This document shows positions 1 through 10,353 of a stretch of 64,000 nt of DNA, piece after piece. The translations under genes were made by a program, and so were the position numbers. The DNA is from Pictodentalium vernedei (lineage: Eukaryota; Mollusca; Scaphopoda; Dentaliida; Dentaliidae): the NCBI GenBank assembly GCA_031216915.1, contig CM062297.1:533160971-533224970 (forward strand). The letters run 5' to 3'. The notes beneath the pieces are model-generated. The model worked only from the letters and a program-made list of their open reading frames with translations. It had not been told where the DNA came from and did not search any database. How positions within the stretch are numbered: the first letter of the stretch is position 1; every line of letters begins with the position of its first letter.

Positions 1-545
1 TCTATAGGTCATATTTATGGAAGGATTTCATGGTAACTTGTTAGGTTGACTCCATATAATGCCTAGATTATGACATCCCCTTTTGGTTGTGTTTGGTCAA
101 CTGTGATTGCTTCAGGGCCCCGAAGCCCGAAAACCTTGAGCACAGTTTGCAGGTCATATATATGAAGGGGTTTCATTGTAACTTCGTAGGATCACTCCAG
201 ATTATGCCCAGATGACAACGCCCACTTTTGGTCGCGATCATTCAGCCATGATGGCTTCCCAAGCCAAAAACTTTAGTACAGACTACAGGTCGTATTTGTG
301 AAGGGATTTCATTGTAACTTAGTAGAATTACTGAGTATAATGTCGAGATGAGGACGTTCCCTTTTAGTTGCAATCGGTCTACCGTTATGACTACACAGAC
401 TTTCAGCACAGGCTACAGGCCATATTTATGAAGGGATTTCAATGTAACTTGATAGGATGACTCATTTTGAAATACTTTCACTGTAACTTGGTAACTTTCA
501 TTGACATACGTTAACTGTGAGGGCCACATACATTAACTGTGAGGT
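1..545. repeat. degenerate ~140-bp tandem repeat
   Basis: At least three to four diverged units each start near 'AGGTCATATTTATGAAGG' and continue 'GATTTCATTGTAACTT' plus 'GTAGGAT'. They begin near 7, 151, 287 and 419. A related block lies at 42,830-43,090. No coding potential is seen. Confidence 0.75.
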
Positions 546-599
546 TATATTACCCCACCCCTCAACTCTTTAGTACAGTGTACACCCCAAATTTGAGCT

Positions 600-2405
600 T
601 CTGCCATGGCCAGTCGTCCGTCTGTCCGTCTTTCCGTCAACAATTCAATACGGCTCGGGCTAGAGGCCGCATTTATGAACCGATCTTTACGAAACTTCTT
701 GGGTACCTTTGTTATGACCGTGGGACGAGAACGAGTGTTTTGGGGTCCGATCCGAAATTCAAGTTGGCCGCTGGCAGCCATTTTGTACAAAATTAGGTGC
801 AATCAGTTTTTTGCGCAGAACTTCCATATGAAAGCGCTGATTTGAATAACTTTTTGTATGAATGTTTAGTACCATGGGATACATCACATATAATACGGGT
901 TTTTTTCTCGTCCGTAAATTATGCAAATTAGACTAACTTTGATGTTTTTTGGTGTTACTTTCAACTCTATAAGTGCAAATGCCAATACGGCTCGGGCTAG
1001 AGGCCGTATTTATGAACCGATCTTTACGAAACTTCTTGGGTACCTTTGGTATCACCGTGGGACGAGAACGAGTGTTTTGGGGTCCGGTCCGAAATTCAAG
1101 ATGGCCGATGGCAGCCATTTTGTACAGAATTAGGTGCAATCAGATTTTTGCACAGAACTTCCATATGAAAGCGCTGATTTGAATAATTTTTTGTGTGAAT
1201 GTTTAGTACCATGGGATACATCACATATAATACGGGTTTTTTTCTCGTGCAGAAATTATCCAAATTAGATGAACTTTGATTTTTTTCAGTTCTACTTACA
1301 CACAGTAAGTACACATGTCAATACGGTTCGTGCTAGAGTCTGTATTTATCAACCGATCTTCACGAAACGTCTTGGGTGCCTTTGCTATCACCTTGGGACG
1401 AGAACGAGTGTTTCTGGGTGCGGTCTAAAGTTCAAGATGGCTGCCAGTGGCCATTTTGTACCGAAATTAGGTCTAATCAGTTTTTTTGTACACAACTTCT
1501 ATACAGCTCAGACTAGAGGCCATATTTATGAACCAATCTTTACGAAACTTCTTGGGTACCTTTGTTATCACCGTGGGATGAGAACGAGTGTTTTGGGGTG
1601 TGGTCCGAAATTCAAGATGGCCACCAGCAGCCATTTTGTACCAAAATTAGTGCAATCAGTCTTTTGTACAGAACTTCTTTATGAAAGTTCTGATTTGAAT
1701 AAATTTTTGTATGAATGTTTAGTAACATGGAATACATCACATATTGTAATTGGTTTTTTTTCGTGCAGAAATTATGCAAATTAGATGAACTTTGATTTAT
1801 TCAGTGCTACTTACACAATGTGAGCACACATGTCAATACGGCTCAGGGTAGAGGCTGTATTTATGAACCGATCTTCACAAAACTTCTTGGGTACCTTTGT
1901 TATCACCTTGGGACGAGAATGAGTGTTTCTGGGTACGGTCCAAAATTCAAGATGGCTGCCAGTGGCCATTTTGTACCAAAATTAGGTCCAATCAGTTTTT
2001 TGTCACAAGTTCTATACAGCTCGTATTTATGAACTGATCTTCACAAAACTTCTTGGGTACCTTTGTTTTCACCTTGGGACAGGAACGAGTGTGTTTTGGG
2101 GTGCCTATTGTTATCATTGTGCTATGAGAACAAATATTTTGGGGTTCAGTCAGACCCACTCTGGGACTCAAAGTTTTCTTTTCTAGTTTAGCATCTGACT
2201 GTCACCCACCTTTACAATACTTTACCTATACATTTGTTACAGGCAACGGTCAGTATTTATGTACAGACCGTTACAATACTTTATATGTACCTTTGTTATC
2301 AGGTCATTACCTAGATGTTTGTCATTGCTGTGTCACATACTATACATGTGCATGTCTTTGTCTTGACAAGTTGAGCTACAGTGTCATTGACACTTTCATT
2401 TTCTT
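600..2405 (+). repeat. tandem-repeat element R1, copy 1
   Basis: Units begin at about 648, 983, 1320, 1505, 1835 and 2015 with 'AATACGGCTCGGGCTAGAGG' or variants, so spacings of ~335 and ~180 bp alternate. Each unit holds 'GAACCGATCTTTACGAAACT' and 'AAATTCAAGATGGC'. The array runs into a non-tandem tail (2,095-2,405) that ends in 'CAGTGTCATTGACACTTTCA'. Units and tail recur at 39.1-40.7 kb. Open frames here, including one of 171 codons at 1,269-1,784, repeat the same peptide and look like a by-product of the repeat, not a gene. Confidence 0.85.
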
Positions 2406-2574
2406 TTTTCTTTCAAAAACATAGGTTATGATCCCTCGTTGGAACAAGCTCGTCGAGCTCGTTCCAACGAGGGGTCATAACCTATTGTTTTTGAGACAAA
2501 AAAATTAAAAAATTAGTTTTTCAATGATTTTTTTGCAAGTGTCGTCTGCTTTTCATGTTAGGTAAAGGATTAAC
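2405..2574. mobile_element. piggyBac-like MITE family A, left-truncated
   Basis: The palindromic core (about 2,422-2,488) reads 'CATAGGTTATGA' ... 'TCATAACCTA' around 'GAGCTCGT'. The right end 'GTTAGGTAAAGGATTAAC' matches the right end of the complete copies at 47,245-47,486 and 55,634-55,875. The left terminus is missing where the element meets the R1 tail. Confidence 0.75.
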
Positions 2575-2639
2575 TGTTCTTCACAGTGATGATGTAAACT
2601 CTTCACCATGTCCCCTCCATACAACCATTTCTATTTAGA

Positions 2640-2774
2640 GGTTATTTCTTGGTTAGTTTCAAATTGGCCACATATCAGCCCTAGTAACTTCATAGCAGAC
2701 CGAAGGTCGAAGGCTGATGTGAAGTTACAGAGGGATGATATCTCAACCGATATGAAACTAACCGGGTAATAACA
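2640..2774. mobile_element. hairpin MITE-like palindrome
   Basis: 'GTTATTTCTTGGTTAGTTTC' at the left pairs with 'GAAACTAACCGGGTAATAAC' at the right. The inner arms 'GTAACTTCA' and 'TGAAGTTAC' also pair, so almost the whole 135 bp folds back. A second smaller palindrome sits at about 2,826-2,890 around 'CTTCCCCACTGGGGAAG'. Confidence 0.65.
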
Positions 2775-3346
2775 TTTTTACTTATTCTTTTCAAACGTCT
2801 GAAGTTCCCTCTTCTCTTACTCGTAGTTTAGCTATCTGAACGTCGCGGCTTCCCCACTGGGGAAGCATTGACGGTCTGATAGCTAGACTATCTCTTCTCC
2901 CACTTCGGAGAAACTCCGTTTTCGATTCTGAATTTTAGTTTGCGATAAATTTGTGCAACTCTCTTCTTTCTTCTCTCCGTCCACCTAATCATTACTCATT
3001 GGCACCATCAATTCCTCATATTCAAAACTCTGCTTCAAACCACTCCATCATACCTGCCTGATAACGCCACTTTTCCTGATTGCGTTCAACGAAGAACTGT
3101 GATGTAAACAAATTGGTTGCACCCAGTAATGCATCAAGGGGGACAACTCTAGCTTGGTTAAAATCTGCCGAAATTGTCGTCGTATCAGCCGAGTTTGAAG
3201 TCATATCAGCCGAGTTTGATAATGGGCAATTCTGGGAAAGAATATCACATCTAATAATAAGTAAGTGGGTTTAGTACCCTTGGGCGGAAGGCCCAATTCT
3301 TCTGACACAGAGATCTGGGAATGCTATTCTTTCTTTTTCACATTTC

Positions 3347-3682
3347 CGATTTATTTGTAGGTGTTTAAGGTCACATATTTCTGCACAATGGCTAATCATG
3401 ACCACGACAGTTTTACGGGTGGAGGAAGCCGGAGTAGAACCAGCGAGCAACTGTCAGCTCCCCAACATATTAACTCCACACAGGCAGGGTTTGCATTGGT
3501 TGAAGACAAGTGCACCATCGACGTGCAGTACGCTGTAGTACACAACGCCACCGTGCCCCCACGTGGGCAATGGGGGGGGGGGGGGGGTCTTGCCCAAGGA
3601 CACAACGCGGTTGCCGCAGGTGGAATTCGAACCTCTCGGCTTGCAGCCTGCTCCTCTACCTACTGAGCCACCGCGCCCCGCC
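3347..3682 (-). mobile_element. SINE, tRNA-like head
   Basis: Read on the minus strand, the head (3,682 to ~3,610) has an A-box-like 'GTGGCTCAGTAGG' and a B-box-like 'GGTTCGAATTCC'. It is followed by a body with 'GTGTCCTTGGGCAAG', 'GCACGTCGATGGTGC'-like sequence and 'CCACCCGTAAAACTGTC'. The tail passes through 'GGTCATGATTAGCCATTGTG', the variant also seen at the retrotransposon insertion site. A G run at 3,571-3,587 interrupts the body. It is not a functional tRNA gene. Confidence 0.85.
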
Positions 3683-4160
3683 ACACCCCCCGATAAGCAT
3701 AAAGAGTGAAACAACTAACATGCTTTGCAATAAATTTCATTGATTGATTGCATCGGATATTCTGCTTGCAATGGGGTGTCAGTAATGCGATTTTAATTTC
3801 TTCGACGTTTTCTTCGAAGCTGAACTAATGTGTTTATCTCCTGAAAACGCATTCTCCATTCCTTGAAAGGTAATTAGTGTGGCTTTAAAAGCTCGGTTTG
3901 AACATGTATGAATTGGAGAGAATAATTATCAATGCTGCAAATGTCAGATTGTTGGGTTGTGTAATAGAAATCTGCTGCACTGTGTAGCATAATGATTACT
4001 GGGGCCATTACCATTAAACTTTTACAACTGTATTCTTCAGAATTGTATTTTCTATTCATGGAAATAACTGGGAAATGGTCGATTGGCACCACGGTCGATT
4101 TGCACCACGGTCTATTTGCACCATCGGACAGTTGATTTACACTACCGGCTCGGTCGATTT

Positions 4161-4795
4161 CAGGGGCGCCGGAACGGTCCAAACATTGGCCCGACCATAA
4201 CATCCAGATCCCTGTTTTTTCGATTTTTTGCCATCGATTATGTGGGGGAGAAAAAAATGACAGTGCATGCAGTTCGTCTTTCGAGGAACATAATATGACA
4301 AAATTCCTTGCCAAATTGACAAAGGCAATTTGGCAGGGAATTTTTTGTCATATTATGTTCCTCGAAAAACGAACTTCACTTTGGAGGCCCCACAGATGTG
4401 CGGGCCCTGAGCGTCCGCCCAATCTGCCCATTCGTAAATCCGGCCCTGCCCCAGAAAACGTTTCAAAAATGACAACTCTCAGACCCATTTTCGGCTACTT
4501 CTTTAGTATTCCAACCGGTTCCGAAGTGATTGGAATACTAAAGAAGTAGCCCCCAAAATCTCCTCATCTTACGTTAATTCGTCATTAATAGCCGCCATTG
4601 TGGAGCCAGTATTAAAGAAACAAGTCGATCTATGCGCGCACTATTTTCGGATATCCGCCAGAACCAAATTAAAAAATCACAGCCTAGTTATTTGATATGA
4701 ATGACGTTCGGCTGACGGTCACAAAAATATCAGGATCGGCAATTTTTTTTGCCCCGACATTGTTCGGGGTGGTCGGGGCGGCTCCGGCGCCTCTG
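4161..4795. mobile_element. non-autonomous hAT-like element
   Basis: Terminal inverted repeats are 'CAGGGGCGCCGGAACGG' at the left and, as reverse complement of the right end, 'CAGAGGCGCCGGAGCCG'. A short direct repeat GATTT flanks both sides, and removing the element restores the host unit 'GGTCGATTTGCACCAC'. Inside are two hairpins, 4,271-4,375 (arms include 'CATAATATGACAAAATTCC') and 4,491-4,551 (arms include 'CTTTAGTATTCCAA'). Confidence 0.7.
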
Positions 4796-4978
4796 GATTT
4801 GCACCACCGGTTCGGTAGATTTGCTCCATAGAATCGGTCGATTTACACCATAGTTCAGTCAGTTTGTATCGTGTAGAAATGGAGTGAATGCCATCATTAT
4901 TAGGGGGAATAAAGAGACGAAAGACCATTTTCTTCTTGCATTCGAAGCTCATGTTTATTAACCATTTCAACCCCAGTC

Positions 4979-5122
4979 GCTAATGCTTGGGGTGCAAGTC
5001 CTCTAAAATAGGCAACATGGGGCATAAACGATTGAATGACCTTGACTTTATCTCCATGTTGTGGTCACGATTAGCCATTGTGCAGAAGTATGTGACCTTA
5101 AACACCAATAAATAAATAACCA
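4979..5122 (+). mobile_element. short SINE-like repeat, family 2
   Basis: Contains 'AAGTCCTCTAAAATAGGCAA', 'CATAAACGATTG', 'TCTCCATGTTGTGGTCACGA' and a tail 'ACACCAATAAATAAATAA'. The same string is found at 6,598-6,760 and 15,655-15,835. Its last ~60 bp equal the alternative tail of the SINE at 3.35 kb. Confidence 0.8.
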
Positions 5123-5492
5123 TTTCAGCCCTCATGCTTAATTTTTTGCGTAAAAAAGGTTGGGCGTGCATGATTAGGCACCACAGTAAATACTAAATTG
5201 GGAAGCAAGATCAGTAATAAATTAATCCTACAGCTCTATAGGTCTGTAGGATTAAATTATTACCTAACCTTCCTCAAATACAAAGGAATATTTCTTTATT
5301 TAAAATCACATATTCTCATTTCTGTGGTGCGTATCATGACATCAACTGTGTGTGGTGCAATTCGACTTTTGGCGCATTTTGCCTTCTCAGATGCTGCATA
5401 TCGACTTTACAAATGGTGCAAATCGACTGGTGCAAATAGGCGGTGGCGCAGATCGATCAAGATTCAAATAACTGACCGAGATGAATTACTGG

Positions 5493-5548
5493 CTTTTCAA
5501 AAGACATAGTAATTTACCTACTGGTAAATTGCTATGTCTTTTGAAATG
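5493..5548. repeat. perfect-type short palindrome
   Basis: Arms 'TTTTCAAAAGACATAG' + 'AATTTACC' and their reverse complement meet at the centre and end a few bases before the SINE at 5.55 kb. A similar palindrome lies at about 5,216-5,265. Confidence 0.7.
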
Positions 5549-5551
5549 CTG

Positions 5552-5945
5552 GGGGCGCGGTGGCGTTGCGGAAACCGGTTGTCGTCATCACCGAAGTTAA
5601 GCTACGTCGAGCCCGGTTAGTCCTTTCATGGCTGACAGTCTGAGAGATCGATTCGAACTCCCGTATTGTGTCCTTGGGCAGGGTTCTTAACCCCGATTGT
5701 CCACATGGTGGTACGATGACGCCATGTACTAAGGCGTACTGCACGTCGATGGTGCGCATGTCTTCAACCAATCTGATCCTGCCTACATGTGCTGCAGCGC
5801 CGAGTTACGATGTTGGGAGCTGGCAGCTGCTCGTCGTTGTTCGGTGGTTCTCTCCGGGTACTCGGGCTCTCTCCACTCGTAAAACTGTCACCGACACGAT
5901 ATGACCTTGGCTGTTAAAGTGTCATTAAACCTTAATAAATAATAA
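5552..5945 (+). mobile_element. SINE with 5S-rRNA-like head
   Basis: The first ~90 bp carry a 5S rRNA-like internal region, including 'ATCACCGAAGTTAAGC' and 'GAGCCCGGTTAGT', in the right order and spacing. The 5S end has diverged ('CCTTTCATGGCTGAC'). From about 5,655 it continues into the body shared with the tRNA-headed SINEs ('GTGTCCTTGGGCAGG', 'AAGGCGTACTGCACGTCGAT', 'GGTTCTCTCCGGGTACTC', 'AAAACTGTCACCGACACGA') and ends 'TCATTAAACCTTAATAAATAA'. The 5S-like region would supply a pol III promoter. The identification rests on my memory of metazoan 5S. Confidence 0.85.
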
Positions 5946-6597
5946 TAATAATTTTGAAGTGCTTATGATTCATTTCACGGATTTATATTCACGGATAGAA
6001 AATACACTTCTGGAAAATACAATTGTTAAACTTTTATAGTATTGGCCCCCGTTGTGGACCTTGTCAGTCTGAGAGATTTCTTTTCCCGTGGCTGAGCGTG
6101 ATGTGATGTTTTGAGTAAAAAAGTTTCAAAGGGATGTATCGCGTAGGTTAATTCTCCTGGGCGCCACGCTGTAAATATGACTGTTAAAGTACGGTGAAAG
6201 TACTGGAATTCTAGAAAATACAGTTGTAAAAATTATTTAGTATTGGGTCCTGATTACCAGTATTTTTAATTGTATTTTTTTACAGTTCGCCAAAAGTTAC
6301 CCTTGGGTGTACATTACATTGTGATAACAAAAGCTACGAGAGAATTTCGACTAGATCACACAACATCGTTCTCGTTTGTCTTTTGAGACAGTATGGGGGA
6401 GGGATTTGAGAAAAACAACTTTTACGACACTTGCTACAACCGAGCGCATGTAGTGTGATTAAAATGCAGTGGGTGTTTAATGCATGGAAATTTGGAAAGA
6501 ACCTTTTCTAAGGCCCGTGTTCTCAAATTTCGCGTCGAATCGAATTAGGCAAGAAATTTCGAATTGAATCGAATCGTGGTAAACAAGCTTCGTTTTA
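5946..6597. other. unassigned non-coding stretch
   Basis: AT-rich sequence without a convincing frame. A loosely repeated phrase ('GAAAATACA' + 'TTGTTAAACTTTTATAGTATTGG' at ~6,000-6,050 and again at ~6,205-6,250) suggests an old duplicated repeat. No gene seen. Confidence 0.4.
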
Positions 6598-6762
6598 CTG
6601 GTAAAATAGGACTCGGTCACCAGTGTCCGAGATTGAAATCCTCTAAAATGGGCATCATGGGTATAAACGATTGACTTCACTTAACTTTATCTCCATGTTG
6701 CGGTCACTATTAACCTTTGTGCAGAAATATATGACCTTAAACACCAATAAATAAATGAATAA
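6598..6762 (+). mobile_element. short SINE-like repeat, family 2
   Basis: Shares 'AATCCTCTAAAATGGGCATC', 'TATAAACGATTG', 'TCTCCATGTTGCGGTCACTA' and 'TTAAACACCAATAAATAAAT' with the copies at 4.98 and 15.66 kb. It starts with 'TTTACTGGTAAAATAGGACT'. Confidence 0.8.
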
Positions 6763-6942
6763 AGTTATCTCGAGTCGAATCTCGCGGCACTCCAAATTGT
6801 AAATATGGCATCTTCTTTCAACCAAATATATTGCCATTCTCCAGTCAAGTATTGTATTGAACAAGCGTCGTCAAACTCCAAGCAGTGTTGTCTATCCTCG
6901 CTTCGCGTTACTCATCAAATACACTTTGACACGCACAGACAC

Positions 6943-6944
<2 letters not shown>

Positions 6945-6976
<32 letters not shown>
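6945..6976. repeat. (AC)n microsatellite
   Basis: About 16 uninterrupted AC dinucleotides. The short reading frame through it is meaningless. Confidence 0.95.
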
Positions 6977-6977
<1 letters not shown>

Positions 6978-6979
6978 AA

Positions 6980-7778
6980 ATCTAGGTAGGTAGTTTCACC
7001 TCCGTACCCTTAGATATTGATGTCTCTATTTTGGGGGTTAATATATTAAGGTTGTTTTCACGATGTTCTTGGTGCGCCTAAATCAGACAAAACAGTATCT
7101 CGGGCAACATAATAATCTGTCTGAACGTTGCTTGCTTATTGGAATATGGTAAATGACGTAGAAAGCAAGCCTGTGATCTGCAAACTATCCGCAAGAAATT
7201 GTTTCTCTGTTGCTATGAATTATGTTTGTTCATGCACAACATCTGTGTCTTCTCCGACATTCAAACCAACACAACGAAGACTATAGGTTCATGGAGTTCA
7301 GTTTTCGATCATTCTATTCTTTCATTATTGTCATAAATGACAGGAATATGCAACTTTAATAGCCAACTCGATGTCTTCTCCAATGCACGACGCAAGAGCT
7401 TTCAGAAGACGCTTTGCGTTAATTTCACTAATAAAACACTTGCTTCTTAAGGGCCCTCACAGTTTTTGGACAAATTACACCACTCTCTTGCCAGTGAGTT
7501 TGGAGGCTTTCTGGTGGTTTGACTTGACTAGAAGACATCTCCGGGATTGTCTGATGATTTTTTTTCAAGATTTCCTACTGGCAGCTATTCGCCGGCCCCA
7601 CAATTTGTCAAGACAAGAAGTAGGCCTGAAAGGGTTAAAGACATGATGTGTTGTGAGTGTTACGATTCGTGCGATAAAGGTATAAACGATCTTTCTTTTC
7701 TGAGTTTGGAATTTGAACAGAATGTCTTGCCTGGAATTCGAGCCTCCCTGTAGTTCAAAGACGACTATAAATGATTTA
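6980..7778. other. no gene recognised
   Basis: Unique-looking non-coding sequence. A 91-codon frame at 7,371-7,646 (+) has no recognised motif and I do not call it. Confidence 0.4.
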
Positions 7779-7915
7779 TTATTTATTGAGGTTTTAGTGG
7801 TACTTTTAACAGCCAGGGTCATACCCTGTTAAGCATGTTTACGGGAAGAGGAGGCCGGGATATCCAAAGAGAACCAAGCAATGGCGAGTGACTGTTAGAC
7901 CTGAACTTACTGACC
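7779..7915 (-). mobile_element. SINE 3' fragment
   Basis: Read on the minus strand it matches the SINE 3' part: degenerate 'GGTTCTC', 'TCCTCTTCCCGTAAAC'-like, 'GACCCTGGCTGTTAAAAGTA' and a tail 'CCTCAATAAATAATAAA'. The head is absent. Confidence 0.65.
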
Positions 7916-8984
7916 CTATATATATAGAGGATATGGAATGAGTGTTTTTCTCATATAATATTTATGAAACGAGTCTAAGAATTTTCCGTTTTGGCGAGCC
8001 TCTGGCGAGCCCAAATGTAAAATTCAGACGGGTTTCGAGGAAACTGCCTCCTTTATTGTTTGTTGTGGTCTTGTCGAAGAATACCCTACCCCCTCCCTAC
8101 CCCCCTCCCGACGGGGTGCACAAACTCCCCTGTTGAGGAAATTCTCGTCCTACTACTGTATTTATAGGAGGGGGTTAACACTCCTTGGAGAGGATATAGT
8201 TCAGTTCGGCGTGAGGAAATTTTAGAATATGGACCCCCAAACCACAATATCAATGATTGTTGGGATCGCAGGATTATCGAATCTAATCTGTGGAAACCTC
8301 GCACGTTTTTGTCTTTTTAGCCCACCTGACTGAAACTTTGGATGAGCTTCAGTGATCACTTTTCGTTCGGCGCCCGTAGTCCATTCTGCTTAAAGGTGTT
8401 GTTTGCGGCGACTTCTCCTCCAAAACCGCTTGACCGATTTCAGTTAAATTTGAAGTTGTTCGTTCGGACATCGCATTTTCCTTTTTTCTCAAATCAACTT
8501 CCTCCGTACCATAGGGAGGGGGGGGGGGGGAATGCGCCCAATTCTTTTAATATCTTCCCATGAACAGCTGGGTACAATGACTTGATATTTGGTAATAAGC
8601 TTCCTTTTGGAGGTGGAGAATCAGATTTGTTTAAACGAAGTTCGTAGGGCAATATTTTTCTTTGGAATGGGAGGGGCAAGGTTTTTGGCCTCGCCCAAAA
8701 TGTCTATTGTCTGAACCGATGAACCGATTTCAACAAAAGTTGGTATGTGGTATTGTTGAATCATAAGTACCTGAATCCTGCAAAAAATTGTTTTTATGCA
8801 TCCCCTTGAGAACCCCAGGAGCTAAGAATAGAAATATTTTCAAACGCCCATATTTCCCAAACCTCACGGGACAGACAACTGTTATTTGAAGCAGTAGAAT
8901 GGAAAGGTAAAAATAATTGCCATCGGTTGTGTCAGCGCGTTCTGCAGGAAGAAGGGCATCAAAAAAATGCGGAGTCAGCATATT

Positions 8985-10343
8985 TGTAAAAATTCAAAAA
9001 ATTTTCTTCTCCAGAACCACTGATCAGAATCTTTTGATATTTGGTATACAGTATCGAGGGGGTGGGGCGGATACAAGTTTGTTAAAATTATCCCCCTCGG
9101 TTCGTATTTGGGCTCAATACAGGAACCCGAATTTTAACTTAGGGCAATATGGGGAATAATCTTTAAAAATCAGAGCCACCAGTCAGAATATTTTATTAGT
9201 TGTATACCTCTTTGCTGCGAGGGTCAGATTCAAGTTTGTTCAAATCAAGTCCCTCATTTAATATTTGGGCTTACTATGAGGGCCCAAATTTTAACTTAGT
9301 TCAATATGAAGAAGTCTCTTTAAAAATCTTCTTTTTCAGATTCACCAGTCAGAATCTTTTGATATTTGATATCATCCCTTGGGAGGTCAGCTCTAACTTT
9401 CTTCAAATCAAGTTCATGGGTTAATATTTGGGCTCCCCATTGGATCCTGAATTTTAACTTAGTCATATATGAGGAATAATCTTTAAAACCCTTCTTCTCC
9501 AGAACCTGTAGTCAGACTAATCTTTTGATATATGACATACAGAATCGTTACAGGGGGTCAGATTCAAGTTTCTTCAAATCAAGTCCATCGGTTAATAATT
9601 GGGCTCTCTATTCGAGCCCGAATTTTAAGTTAGTCCAATATAATAAATGATCATTAAAAATCTTCTCCGGATCCACCAATCATAATCTTTCGATATATGG
9701 TATACAGCATCATTGAGGGTGTCCGATTCAAGTTTGTTCAATTTAGATCCTTTGAATAATAATATGTGGGCTTCGTATTGGCGCCCGAATTTTTACTCAG
9801 TGTAATATGAGGAATATTCTTTAAAAATAATCTTCTCACGACCCCCAATCAGAACCTTTTGATATTTGATATACGTCTTCCTTAGTCAGATTCAATTATG
9901 CAAAAATCAAGTTCCTGGGTTAATATTTGGGCTCCCTAACTTAGTCCAACATGAGGAATAAGCTTCAAAAATCTTCTCCAGAATCACTACTCAGAATCTT
10001 TTGTCATATTGTATACTGCACCCTTACGGGGGTCAGATCCAAGTTTATTCAAATCAAGCCCTTTGAGTAATATTTTGACTACCTATTGAAACCCAAATTT
10101 TTTACTTGGTGCAATATGAGGAATATTCTTTAAAAACTCTTCTTTTCAGAAACCCCCTGTTAGAATAGTTTGATACATGGTATACACAGCCATTGGGGAA
10201 GACAGATTTAAGTTTGTTGAAATCAAGTTCCTGGGTTTATATTTGGAATCCCTTTTGTAGCCTGAATTTTAACTTAGTCCAATATGAGGAATAATCTTTA
10301 AAAATCCGTTTTTTTATATACATTCACAATCTTTTGATAGTTG
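8985..10343 (+). repeat. ~165-bp satellite-like array, left part
   Basis: Units recur about every 165 bp. Each contains 'CAGAATCTTTTGATATTTGG', 'GTATACAGCATC', 'CAGATTCAAGTTTGTTCAAA', 'TAATATTTGGGCTC' and 'GAATTTTAACTTAG'. Copies of the first phrase lie near 9,029, 9,184, 9,352, 9,518, 9,686, 9,852, 9,993, 10,160 and 10,327. Confidence 0.8.
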
Positions 10344-10353
10344 GTAAACAGCA

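Larger units (their letters stand above)
4079..5470. mobile_element. element with GTCGATTTGCACCA-repeat ends
   Basis: Left end (4,079-4,160, resuming at 4,796-4,865) has several 'GGTCGATTTGCACCA' units. The right end (about 5,380-5,465) has the reverse complement, such as 'TGGTGCAAATCGACTGGTGC'. Inverted tandem termini of this kind suggest a non-autonomous DNA transposon. No transposase was seen inside. A hAT-like element splits the left end. The outer borders are approximate. Confidence 0.55.

Noticed and set aside
1269-1784. 171-codon open frame
   Set aside because: It runs through R1 tandem units and repeats the same peptide. Equivalent frames occur wherever R1 occurs.
5571-5640. possible 5S rRNA gene
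   Set aside because: Only the internal part resembles 5S, its 3' third is diverged and it continues directly into a SINE body.
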